Shown here: positions 47,140 to 60,271 of the stretch, piece by piece | Position numbering within the stretch: the stretch's first letter is position 1 | Layout of the letters: every line of letters begins with the position of its first letter | From: Mugil cephalus | Lineage: Eukaryota > Chordata > Actinopteri > Mugiliformes > Mugilidae | Direction: 5' to 3' | Assembly: GCF_022458985.1 (NCBI RefSeq) | Contig: NC_061772.1 | Span: forward strand, 13,072,001-13,136,000 | Length of the DNA stretch: 64,000 nt | Made by a program: the position numbers and the translations under genes | The notes under the pieces: model-generated | The model's database searches: none | The model's input: the letters and a program-made list of their open reading frames with translations, nothing else | Told to the model about the DNA's origin: nothing

Positions 47140-47218
<79 letters not shown>
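47140..47218. repeat. (GATA)n microsatellite, about 20 units
   Basis: Uninterrupted GATA/AGAT tetranucleotide run of about 79 bp. Confidence 0.97.
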
Positions 47219-47449
47219 TCTGTCTGGTTTTGCTGGCAGATAATGTTCATTATGCATCAAACGCTGCGTCTGTTGCTGATAATAGTAAAAATGAAAAATG
47301 ATGGTCATGCAAACAAATGGCTTTAATGAAAAACAATACAGACGTAACCCTCCTTTAATCATGTACAAGTCGTCTAAAGATGAGAAACAAATGTGCAGAT
47401 ATTAAACACAAACACGAAAGAAGGCTCCTGCTGGTATCAGGTCCCATAG

Positions 47450-47629
47450 CAGTAGTGACGCCCGTGTGAAAACACAGCCGGCTGTGTGCGTGGCGTGGAC
47501 GGCGCTCAGAGCCGTCAGTCCACGGTGCTATTGTGACGGAGGCCCCGCCCCCAGCGTGACGCAGCGGGGAGAGTGCTGAGCTGAGGGAGGAAAGCAGCTT
47601 TAATTGCAGGGCAGCGAGAAAAGCCAGCG
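47450..47629 (+). promoter_or_regulatory. ell3: ELL-family gene promoter and 5' UTR
   Basis: CpG-rich block with a GC box (CCCCGCCCCC, 47543-47552) and TGACG half-sites on both sides. No TATA box is evident. It leads directly into the start codon at 47630. The transcription start is inferred to lie between about 47550 and 47600. Confidence 0.6.
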
Positions 47630-50600
47630 ATGGCTTCGCTCAGGCAGGAGCACCGCTATGGGCTCTCCTGTGGAAAAAATATCAAATTATACAGCCCCGA
47701 CAGGACGCTGTACCATGTCAAGCTCACGGACACGGCTATCAGAGCGCTGGAGGCTTACCAGAACCTCAAGGTACCTTCTCCTATTAATGCTTGCGTGTTG
47801 AAATGATTCTTCTTTAAAGTTTGTTCTTTTCCCCCACTCTGTTTGAATCACCTCTGTGTTGCGTTTTTGTTAAAAATTTTGTCCGCTTCAGTTCATTTTT
47901 AACCTTTTATAATGTGTTTAACTTGGTGCGTTTTGTGGTGTAAATAAATAGACGACAGTGGCTCCAAACAGTCCACAGTTACTTCTGACTGCCCCCCTCC
48001 TCCCCTCTCTTCCCCTTAATCAGTCCATTGCTGCATAGCAGAGCAGGACTGAACCCTGTGATTGTCGGGAAAGACGAGCCCGTCAACTTGTTTGCTGGGA
48101 ACCCTTCTCTTTTAAGTATAGCAGATTGCCCGCAGTCTGCATAGTTATCTAATTGACAAGCTGCAGTCTAGTTTGTCTCATAATTGGCTCCAGTTGAGAC
48201 CATTAGCAGCACGCAGGCATTACTGATTGTGTAACTTCAACTTAAATGACAGGTTATTATAGCATATGTTTAATAATGTAGACTACCAGTGCCTTCTTCA
48301 CAACATTCTTCTTTTTTTTGTCTCACTTTAGGGGTCTTTACCGAGTGAACCATCCATTTGTTTCAAAGGAAACCAAGGGGTAAGCTTGATCAGATGTGTA
48401 TTTCCACTCCTCCACATAAATGTCATTTTAAGAACGAGCCGACAAGTAAAGTTTACGATGTAAGCTCATCTGCCTGCCGTAATCTCATGGGTCCCTATGG
48501 ATGAATAGGATCATGAGGGTACGTCCAACTTTTAAAATAAGAGCGAACGGTTTCTAAATTAAATTCTATTCCTGGAACAAAGCTTTTGTTCATCAGACAC
48601 TGCTGCTGCCTCACCGTCAGAGGGCTCATGTGGGAGCTTATAGCCAGTCTTCTCCCGCAGATAGGAGGCATGCGGGTTACTGGGTCAGGATGGTGACTGT
48701 GGAGAGGCTTTGTTAGGTCAGCGAGTGGCGCTGGGAAAATGGGTGAGGAGGGGAGGTAGAAGTGCACACACGCACGCTGACAGAGCCAGAGTCAACAGTG
48801 GGGAAAGAAGTTGTAAGTCAAACGAGGGGCCTTCGTCGACACAAATGAGCTCATTTGGGAAAACGCTGTTTAATGCTAGAGCTGTGCGACTGTGTAAAAT
48901 GCATTAGGGCGCTTCAGCAGCTTTTTCTTTTTTTTTTTTTTCTGCTCTTGAAATTCAGCTATAATCTGCAGTAAGTAGCCTGAACTATGTGTGTTTTGAC
49001 TCAAGTCAGGAGCAGCTGTGTCCTTGGGGAATACTTCCTCGCTAACAGGCTGGTTGGAAAGAGTTGCAGCCCCCTTCCTGTCATGACAAGATGAGCTGAG
49101 TGCTGGTGGGTTTTGTCAGAGGGCTTGTGTGGTTAACAGACTGGATTAAACCTGTGCGGAGTAGTGGAGTGTGTGTTGCCTCGACTGTGCCTGAATTTGA
49201 AGCACTATATTTTTTTGGGTGCTTGTTTGTGTCTTCCTGGCTGTTAAGCATCTTTGCCACTGCACAGCGTGCCGTGGCGGAGGTGGATTTGTAATTGCTC
49301 CAAGATCTGTAAAGTTTTCTGAAGTGTCCGCACAAGCTGTCACGGAGGATTGATTGCTGGAGCGGTGATTCTTCGCCAAGGGTCAGGTGTTGGAGGTGAC
49401 GGGGCGGTCAGTCAGCTGTTGTTCTGGGTGCAGAGCCCGACTGCAGCTCCCAGCGCATCAACAAGAATACGTTAAACCAGAGGAAAGAAACGCTGCGAGA
49501 GCATTGCTGTGGGACGGAGCGTGCGCCGACGAGCGCCTCCGCCTTCCTATAAAACTAAACTTGATAACTGGATGCAGTCGTCTTAGATCACAGACACTGC
49601 TGTGCCTGTAAAATAAAGTGCTCATAAATGAACTCAGATCTGTCTAGTTCACTGACGACGGCCTATTTAGTGGCTTTGTCCCATAACACATGTAAGAGGG
49701 AAGCTGCTGCTGCCAGAATCGGAAGAATGGAAACGTTTTTCCCTCAAAACGCATTCATGCTAGCGGGATTTAATGTCAGAGTGCTGTATTGAATACTGTG
49801 TCTAGATCTGAGAGAGGCCTCTGCCTTCATCAGATGCCCTTTTTTTATTTATTTTTTTTATTTGACAGTGGACCTCTGTTGTCAGTGCGATGGCTGAGGG
49901 ATTACAGGGTGTTTTACACCCCTCCCAATATACGGCGCAGGGAGCTAAAGTTATTAGCCAAATGAATGTTTAGAGGTAATTACAGGAGCCGTAATGCTCT
50001 TGATTACAGCGTGAGGCATTATGACTTCAGTTTGCATTAGCTTTCCCCTGTCTGCCTGACTCAAACATTCATAAATGTGTGTCTCTGCGTGCGAGCGTGC
50101 GGCACTGACACACTTTTGCTGCAGTAATAGCCGGGTCAGTGACATGAACCCTGGCCTTCAGGTTTATTTTCCTGTCCCGTTACCAGGTTGGAGTCCCAGT
50201 TTTTGTGTGTGCGAGAAAATGGGCTTTGCATGCGAAAAAGGCTGTGGAAGTAACATGCTGCAACACATTTGTCTTGTATTTAATTAGTTTGCTATGCCCT
50301 TGATGCTGATGGTTATTTTTTTATGCGGGTGTGTTTGTTTGCGCTGTGTCTTGTGTGGTCTAAAGGCATGATTTATTCATGTCCCACCTCCTTTTTCCTG
50401 TCCTGCCCATTGTGCTGCAGTCTTTTGCCTGACAGGACCGGAGTGGGTCCCCCCGTGGACCCTCTGTGTGTGGTGTGCGCTTGTTTGTTTGTTTGGTTCG
50501 CCTACGTGAGTGAAGGAGAGGGAATAAAGGAATTTTTGGCACTTGGTTTTCTAAGAGCATCCGTTTGTTTGAGTGTAGGTCTGTGTGTTTAAACTGCCTA

Positions 50601-53600
50601 CGCTGAGATCCTGAGAGCCCCCCTCTGATTGTGTGTCGTCTCTCCCGATTTGAATAACAATGAGTGGGGGAATGCAGACTGTCTGTTGTCACCCAACTTG
50701 CTTGTCCCAAAATGAATCGAGCATTTCAGCCCAATGCATTACAGTCACTCCAGATGTGCTGTGACCTGCCCGGAGGGTTTGTTTGTGCCCAGCGTGATAG
50801 AAAACGTCCCTGCTGTGGTTTTAATGGAGTGGAAGCTAACACTACAAACACCTTCACCGGTAAATGCTTTACCCTCATTTAACCATGACAAGAGTCTAAT
50901 GTCTGCTTTTGGACACTTATGTTGCTCTCATTGGATCATTATCTGGTATGTGAGTGCAAAAAAAACAGGCGGGTTGTCCTGAACGCTCCAAATAAAAACT
51001 GTGTAAATAATGGTTGCGCGTAAATCGTCCTCAAACATAAAACTAAAAGGTACCAAACAAGTAATTGCAAAACTTTTAAGAAAGTAAGCACGAGTGCATA
51101 TGGTCACATTGCAAAAGAGCCTTTCTCTGCATTTCACTAATCTGCTCAGTGCATTGTATAGGCCTAACATGCAACTTGTTACTGTTTAAATGTACGTCCA
51201 CAAACCAAGAATTGTGGCAGGATTATAGTGGTTGGAGGGTTTCTAATGAGGACAGAGGGAAAAAAAAACGTGCGTTGATCAGATTATGTATTTATACAGT
51301 GTATAATGCAAAAGACTGGGAGAAGGAGATCTGAGATCCAGCAGCAGCTCTGGAAAAATGTGTCCTCTGTCCGACTAAGCAGCTTGGAGACGTGGAACGC
51401 ATCTTGACTCCCTGTCCTAATTCCTTCATGAGAAAAATGAACACCTTAAGTTAATGAGGCATGAGGAAGCATTGGTACCCCCCCGTATGAGTACGTCAGG
51501 CCCTTCGTATCAGTGACCCACAATTTGTTGGGAGTTGACATTTTGGCCCTCAGGCACCCGACAGAGACGTATTGTTCTTGGCATAAGAGGGGGATACCTT
51601 GGGTGATGCTTGTGGCAGTGCATCCCATCCTATCTGCCGGCCTCCTCCTCCTCCTCCTCCTTCATACACTGCCACTTCTTCTCCCCCGATGCTGGAGCCT
51701 GCAGCTTTGGCAGCAGCTCTGCCCCTCTGTGAAACTGCAAATGAAAAGGAATGAAAGGTGATTACAGGCCGGGGCTTGATTACATGCACTGTCTCCCACT
51801 CAAGGCAGCCACATTAATCACCCGGTGTTGGCATGTGGAACTAAGCAAGAGAGAAGACGACGTGTAGCTCCGAGCGCTAACTGACTGACTGCGGCGTCAT
51901 AAACACACGCCTGCGTCAAAAAAAAACAAACCCAAAAAAAAAAAAGAAACACACGCTAAAATTGCAAGCTTCTCCCTCTGCGTATGTTCCTCTCCGCAAA
52001 CCTCTGCCGCCCCCCCCCCCTCTCGCTCTCTCCCCGTCTCTTCCAGCAGCCAGAAACACAGACGCACATTGTGTTTTGTATCTGTGTCCTCCATTGTGGA
52101 GGGGGACTTGTCTTAAATGGCATGTGTCAACTTGTGGCCCTGGGAACGATTTGGCTCTATTGTTTGTGATGGGATGATGAGAAGTAGTGTTTACTGAAGT
52201 GTGGTGGGGATGAGGGTGGTGTCTGGCTGGCTGTCTGAGCTCGAGTGTGTTTTGCGCGCCTCTAAGCCAGCGGTGGAGATGTTTGGCTGATAGCTGGACT
52301 TTGGCCTTTCTCCCTTCTTACGCTTATGAGTGGCAGTAATGCTGATTACACCCTGGCGAGAGGAGCTGGAGCTGAGCCTCTCTTTGCTCACGCTGGATTA
52401 AAACGGACACACACACACACACGCGCGCGCACTGAGTTTGCATAAGCGCACGGCTTACAGTGACTTGCCTCCTGCTGACATCAGACAGCGGTGGCGGCGA
52501 CAGGTTTCACTCCTCCTCCTCCTCCTCCTCCTCCTGCACCTCCTCCCTCTCCTCCTATCAGCCAGAAAGGGGAAGCAGTGCCATGGCATCCCACTCTGGA
52601 GCCGAGGAGCCCAGGACAAAAGACGGCCTGTTTTCAGAAGGCCATTACTCAGGCTGCAGAGGATGTGGAAACAATAGGCTGCATGAGATCTACACCCAGA
52701 CCCCACATTCAACCAAAAGCTAGCAGGAAACATAAGCCCTGTGCCCCGACAGCAGTCTCTCACAGTTTTTGTTCAATTTGACTTTATAGTTTGATAGAGC
52801 CAGGAAAATGAGCCTTTCCCCATCCTGCGTCTTCAACATGTGGAGACATTTATGACGGTGGAGAGTGAACTGTGACTCATTAAGATAGTGTCGCCACACG
52901 GACCGTCACTCTTGACTTTTGTGCTGTCGGCAGTTGGTTTTATGTTTTAGGGTTTTTGTCGTTTTAAGGTGTGTCTCTGTTATATGACAAGTTGTTTCCA
53001 GGTGGATGTTTTTAATAGGATGCAAACCAGTGGAGTTGATTTCTAAAAGTTTTTGAGTCATTTTCTAAGGTCTCATATATTTGCCCATATAGCAGTGAAA
53101 ACCAAATGACTGAATAATTAAAAAGACATATTTAATATGGGAAAATCAATAAATATCCATTTAAAAATAGATTTATTGTAAATTCTTACCTGAGAATCAT
53201 CCTATTAATGTTGTAATATTATCCCAAATATAAATGAATTGATTATTTTTCCTATCTCTGGTGACTCACGGGTCAGAGAGAAGCAGATACACAGCGGCTG
53301 GTAATTGAGAAAAATTAAAGTTTTAGTGTACTGTTTCCATTTAATTCTCCTTACATGAAATCCCAGGATCATGTCTGGGCACGACTTTGACTTCCAAGTA
53401 CAGTGACGGTTAAGAAGAATGAAGTTTTTACTGCTCTGACCCTGTTCACCCCCACGTCAGTCACCATTAAAAAGTCCAGACTTAAGGAAAACAAAATACA
53501 TGTACAATGTCCGGTTGTAATTAACACATAGGGTTTTAGTTTCACAATTACATGTACACAAACAATCACAGATATCAGTGGACACAACTTGTATTTCTGG

Positions 53601-53813
53601 TTTTTGCACAGAGGTGTCGTTCAGCTAAAAAACAAAACAAAAAACAAAACGTGGAGCTCTGGGAAGTAACGACTCACTGCACATTAAACTGCTGCTGCGT
53701 TGGTCCCTTACATAAGCTGCCGGGGTGAAAAGTTGAAATGGCTTCACATTCAGCCTAATTTATAACATGATAAAGACTGTGAGCAAAAATGGCGGAGGCC
53801 CGAGGGACTGGAT

Positions 53814-53848
<35 letters not shown>

Positions 53849-56800
53849 TGAGAATCGGAGGGAGTGACCCGATGTTTTCGGTTCATTCGGTAAAAACAGA
53901 GACACTCTGGAAGTGACGACCAAGTGCACGCTGCGCAGTAAAACTCACGTCCACATGTCAGCGTGGGGTTCGCATTTGTCCCTTCGGATACCAAAGCCGT
54001 GGCGCACTCACATTTAATTAGGCTGATTATAGTTCTCCTGGACATTTCACTCCTCTAAGCCTGGCTGCACATGCTGGGGCTGAACAGATGACAACTCTAT
54101 TGTTGTATGACATCTTTTTATTGCACGGCGGCAACGACAAATCCGATATTCCCCGCGCGGAGCCTCCGATGACAAAACTCTGACCTTCACATATTTGTGG
54201 AGGTGGAAAGTATAAGATTAAGGTCACTGTAGGCCCACCACAGTGACTGACCACTCAAAGACAACATTTTAAATTCAGTCTTTACCATGTTTACTACTGT
54301 ATGATTTTCTTTTATATATATGTATATATATATAAAATACATTTATATATATAATTCTTTGTGTGCTGCCCCACCAACATCTGCATGGGATAATTTACTA
54401 CTTCTCTAAAGGCTCATAATTAAAAAACTAAAGAGGAGTCTGTGAGTCTGACCAGAACTCCCAAACTGAAAAGAACAGGGGGAAAAAAAAACAGATGGAC
54501 GGAGAGCAAGACAGCAAGAGTAATGCCTTAAAGAGAGAGAGACAAAGGGTGGAGGGAGAGACAGGAGCAGGCTGAGAGACGGACAGTGCTGCGTGGACTA
54601 GAGCAAGAGAAGCTTAATATTTGACAAAGATGAAAGAATAAGTGCTGCCAGAATACGTCTGTAACACTTTAATTTGAGGAACGATTGAAAGGAGTTCGGA
54701 GGGGGAGGTTCTGGTTAAAAGACGTTAAAATATGTTGAAGCACTTGTCAGATTCAAGCTCCTCGACCTTTGACTCCTGAGGTTCACTGAGCATTACTGAG
54801 GTCAGAAGTCACTTACAAGGCATTTTTTTTATTACATCGCTTTCTTGAGAATATACTTGTGTTCCTTCCTAAAATTACGCGTCTCCCTAACTTTCACCAC
54901 GTTTTCTTGTCCCGGTTGTCATTTTCGCTTCACTTAAGAATCGCTCAAATAGATCAGAAGCAGCCCGCAGATTCTTTCAATATTTTACTTGAAAAGAAGA
55001 CAATAAATATTTCATTATTCATGGTCAGCTGAATTCTTAAAGAGCGCCTCTCTGGGTTTGAATTGTTGTGTGTGTGAATCTGAGGAGAATGCGCTGGGCA
55101 CCGGGCCCCGGCGGCTGGGAACGAAGAGCGCTTGTTTGAGTTTGCACAGTGGGGGTCTAGCAGTCTGCCCGCGCTGGTCTTACGAGCGGCGGTCGCTTGA
55201 TAAATGCCAGCGAGAGCTCCTACGTGCTCCGCATGACTGCACATCTTCAACAGCTGGAGCCCTGAGTCGGTCCACATAAGTTGTTAATTGTCACTGTGGA
55301 GGAAGACCGGAGGAAATGTCCTCAGATGAACTCCTCACTTGCTAAGTGGAGGGATTCTATCTTCTGTTGCCTTTAATGAACACAAGATTTCACTTGTTAC
55401 TTATTTCAGACGTATAATTTTCACCTTGAGGTACATTACGCTCGGAGCTCCTCCAGGCGCTCAGACAGACGTGTGAACTCGACTCGCAGCCTCAGGGTGC
55501 ACGTCTGCATGTGTGAAAACGGCTCCACTTTATCTGTCCCTCTACCTCCCATAAAATGCTAATCATCCTTAATGTTGAAGTTCACTGGCAGTCAAATTCA
55601 AAACAAGCAGCAGGGCTCTTCGCTATCTGTCTGCACTGTTTCAAGTCATTCACACGAGCAGCAGTTTTTGCGTTGTTTAATTTAATAAATTCTGCTCTCT
55701 CACCTACATAGCTGATCCCTCTTTAGAGCGTCTGTCTTGTGTTTTTTTTTCTTTTTACAAATATTATTTTAGGCCGTGTGGCGGTGTGACCAAATATCAC
55801 GGTAAATTCTGACGGTCTCACGGTATATTACGGTATTTTTTTTTGTTGTTGTTTCTCATGTGTAATCAGATGTCCACAACATTTTCTACTGGTTGAGGGA
55901 GAAATTAATTAATGCATAGATTGGCTATGGATGAACTATTTTACTGTGATTATGAGTAAATATTGTAGAATAATCCCACACTAATAGTAAAAAAAAAAAA
56001 AAAAAGGTTTGCATTGCCCCAAGTTGGCTTTGCCTGCTGATGTGGAAATCTGGAGACATTTACAAAAAAAAAAAAGAATTAAATATTATCAAGATGAAAT
56101 GAAGTAACGGATACAATTCCGGTTTCATTTATTTTGTCATATTTATTCACATTTAAACATTTAAATTGTAACATCTGTAACGTCAATAGCGGCACCACCG
56201 GCTATCGTAATAACTGTAGTCTCTGTGCAACATTTTTTTTTCCCTCATTCATAAAAAAGCTAAAATTGGGGACACATACAGGACATCTATAGCCGGGGTC
56301 ATCCAAAACAAGGACTGTCCCCAAAAATCAGGGATTTTTTATTTTTTTATTTTTTTTTACCCAAATCTCGTCATTCTGCTGATTAATTTTTCGGGCCTTT
56401 CCTTCTTCACCACGTCTCGCAGTGACGCGCTGTGTTTAGATGCTCTACACTGAAAATGTTCTGATTTGAAACGGTGTCTCAGGGCGCAGCGTTCCAAACA
56501 CTGAGTACGTACAGAGTCAGTTTAAGATTTGTTGCTCAAGACAACATTAGTCTGAGGGGTAAGAAAACCTCTGTGAAATTAGTTCAGTTTTAATCTGAGC
56601 CCCGTGCGGGACTCTAAAATAACTAACTCAGCGAACAAATAACAACTGTATGTTGTTGACTGTTGTGACACAGTCAGCTCTGTTTGTGGTTCAGATACAG
56701 CTATAGTGAACTATTAGAGGCATCAGCTGTTACGATGCTCTACTACTTCCCAAATAGAGCTCAAAACTGTGACTGGATCTGGAGATGCATTTGGATGTCA

Positions 56801-59150
56801 AAGTATTTTTTTTTTAGCTGATTACCTGTGATCAGATATGTTTCTCCCACAAGCGAGTTAAGAAAAGGATTGCTAGATTTTTTTTTTCTGGTGGATAATC
56901 TATCTCGGCTTGTAATTCACAGCTGAAAAATGAGCTGTTGTCTTATGGAGCGCTGACTCCCAGCGGTGTATCTGGTTTCACAGCTAATCCCAAGTTTCAC
57001 AATCAGAATCAGGGGTTTTTGCATGAAACTGTTTATCGGTATAAATTGTCTCCAACTGACGCAGATGCACCAGGAGTTGGTTTTCACGCTGACATCTGTA
57101 TATGCAGTAGCCTTTATGTTTGCATCACTCAAAGTGGTTGTCGAAATAAACGTTATGCTGTTTAGTTCTGCTAAGTGGCACAGGCTTCACCACAACAACT
57201 TATGTCAGAGGCCCAGATCCACCTGTGCAGCTACAGGCCAGCTGCTCGGTGTTATCAGAGTTCAGCTGTATATGGTTTGAATAAAGGCCTGTAGTGAAAG
57301 CCTGCATGTACAGACATGTGCTGCAGGCTGATAAGAAAATAGAGCCAACGTCTGCGTTGCATATGTCAGAACATCTTGGGTGACTTTTAAAGACAACTCC
57401 ACCGATGTGATTGGCTACCGGACGCGTGTTTCACAACTTTATTTAGTCAAACAGAACCTACGAAACCTGCACACTCTCTACACTACTGTGGGCGGTAGTG
57501 AAATTACCTGTGGCTCTGCTTTCAGTTTGTAGTGGCGTAAAAATAAAATGCTTGCACCAGCTGAGCTCGCTGCGTGTCAGACAGTGTAGCTGTTAATTTA
57601 GACGGTTGAGCACATGCTTCTTATTACACCAAGGTGTTCATATTTAAAGGCTCATAAACAACCCTGGAGTAGGTTACTACTGAGATAAGACCATATTGTG
57701 CCATCCGTGGTTTGCTTTCTAACATAATATGGACACTTCAAGAACCACAGGTTGGAGAAGGTCGCAGGACGTCTGGAAAATGACGTTTTCCTCATAGAGA
57801 ATCTGAAGCAGACTTTTGCAGAAACAAGCTGAGACACCGGTTGCACACGAGCAGCTGATCTTGCACGCTAGCCGTTGCTTATCTGGATATCCACCCAGTG
57901 ACACAGCATCATTTGCATTTATTTGTGGCGTGTGTGATGATGATGACAGTAAGTGCAGGGCTGAGAGATTCAAGAGGTCCTTTGTCCATCAGACTGTACA
58001 AAGCCACGGTTTAAATGCTAAATACTAATTTGTAAAAACTGTAACATGTAAAAATGGCTGTAAACTGTACATAGTTCAGAACCACCACTACTCAGCTCAT
58101 GTGCGCAGACATGCATGTTAATACAGCCTTGTATATATTACCAGTCTTCCATTTGCACCGCTGCTACTTATACACAGACATCAACACAACAAAATCAACA
58201 TGTTTATGTACAAGCTACTGGACACTCCAATTTCCCCCCAGGGCATAAATAAAGTGTTTTTCTACCCTTGGTCCCATATTCTCACTCCGTTTGCGTTTGT
58301 TTTTGGTTTCCACCAACGTCTCATGGAGATACCAGACTCTCCTCTGTGTCCAAAAGCTAGCTGCCAAAAGTTTTCTCTCTGCCGACGAAGAAAACGTTCC
58401 TGCAAGAGTGAACCAAGACGGCAAATCCAGAAAATCAAAACAATGTGCTTAAAGGCTACAAATAGGGTGGCTAGAATGTATTGGTCAATCTCTTACAGTC
58501 CAAGTATTACATTTTCCGTAATAGTAATGAATAAATAAATATTTTTTTATGTATGTGTAATGCAATATTGGCATAAACTTGATGAAAACCCCCTAGTGCT
58601 ATTTATAAATATATATCATTATTATCATCTTTCATTAAAATATTAAGATAATATAACCCAACATGAACATAAATATATATGTATGTATGTATAATCAACC
58701 AGAGATTTTGTGAATGTCTTCTATTCACGCTTAGATTTAACATCTTAATGCGTTTACCGTAGCTTGTGACCCGCTTGCTGTGAATTAGCTTTTACACACT
58801 TTCTGTACAACGGTGCGAAAAATTTCCCATAAAACTAAGAGAAAACTCCAGCAAACGATTCAAAATTTTGCATTCACAGACCTGCAATTACGATCTCCTT
58901 CAGTGGTCAAATCAGGGTTCATCCCAGCGTTTTTTTTAAACATTTTTTCTCATCCTCATTTCTCTGGATGTGTTATTATATGTCTGTGTGTGTTCGTGTG
59001 TGCACTGCTCTGCCCTGGAGGTTGCAGCCTTGGCTCTGCTGCGCTCCACTGAGTCTGCCAGGAGATCTCATGGACGCCTCAGTGGAGCGAGCTCTTAAAA
59101 ACACTGCTTACCCAAGGAGATTTATTTAAAGTTACAGAGCTGTACACCGT

Positions 59151-59188
<38 letters not shown>

Positions 59189-60237
59189 CTTATTCACGGT
59201 ATTTACACATGCAAGGCTGCGTTGAGATGTCAATAAAAACAGCTCGAGTTGTGAACCGTGAGTTCCCCGTCCTCTCTAAATGGCGTAGATAATCTCATAA
59301 CATCTCGACGACTCCTTACTTTATGTCGGTTGAGTCACTTTTCTTTTTTGTCAAACAGCCTACTGTTTGTTCTCTCCTAGATTTCCCCCAGTGATATGTT
59401 CCAGTCATGCTTGTAATTTCTGCCCGTACTCATCCTGGTTTCACTCGGCTTTTCCCAACGTCTGCGGAACATGAATCACACACTGCTGGTCTTTGAAGAG
59501 CACACAATAGGGGGGATTTTTTTCATTCGGGCATCATGTTTAAATGACTGGTGTTGAGCGTGCTTTGTAATGCATCGTACCGTGTGTGAGTCTTTGAAGG
59601 TCGGGGCACTATAGGGTTCAATGCAAACACTTGTCAGTAAAGGAAACAAACAGTGGGAGAATGGAAGAAGCAGAAGAAAGAGCTAGCTGCCTCAATTTGG
59701 AAACAAATTACGTTAAATTACACAAGTGCATTTCCTGTGTCTCTGGTGGTCCCTTTGATTTACTTATAAATGTCCTTTCAGTTCACAGAGCTGGGAGCTC
59801 CAGATGGCGGCTCAGTCACTGTGTGTCCATTTTTAGTTCTGTCTATTTCTATGATTAAACCTGCAAAAGCTGAACGGTTTTCACACCGATGCAATTAACT
59901 TTAAACATCTAGTTTCTTGTTTACAATCCCAGCAGCAGTGCAGCAGTGCTGTCATTAATCTGAAGTAGGGACATCCCAGTTGGTTTTGGGAGATCGGTAT
60001 TGGGGCAGATCCAGGCCTTTTTAAAAGGATTCACCCAAGCCCGATCGTTTTTTAGTAGTTTATTTTATGTCTGCCTTAAACCAAAACCACGTCCCTGTAG
60101 CGCCAGGACATCTCCTTTCTTTCTTTCTTTTCTTTTTTTTTAAAGTGTCCTAAAAGAAAACAAAGACGACAACAAAAGTGACGTGGAAGTGACAGATTTC
60201 AGATTCAGTACTACCAACTTGATTCGCCACCAATAAA

Positions 60238-60271
<34 letters not shown>

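Noticed and set aside
55770-56230. Possible hAT relic (repeated CACGGTA motifs)
   Set aside because: Terminal inverted repeats and target duplication could not be located.
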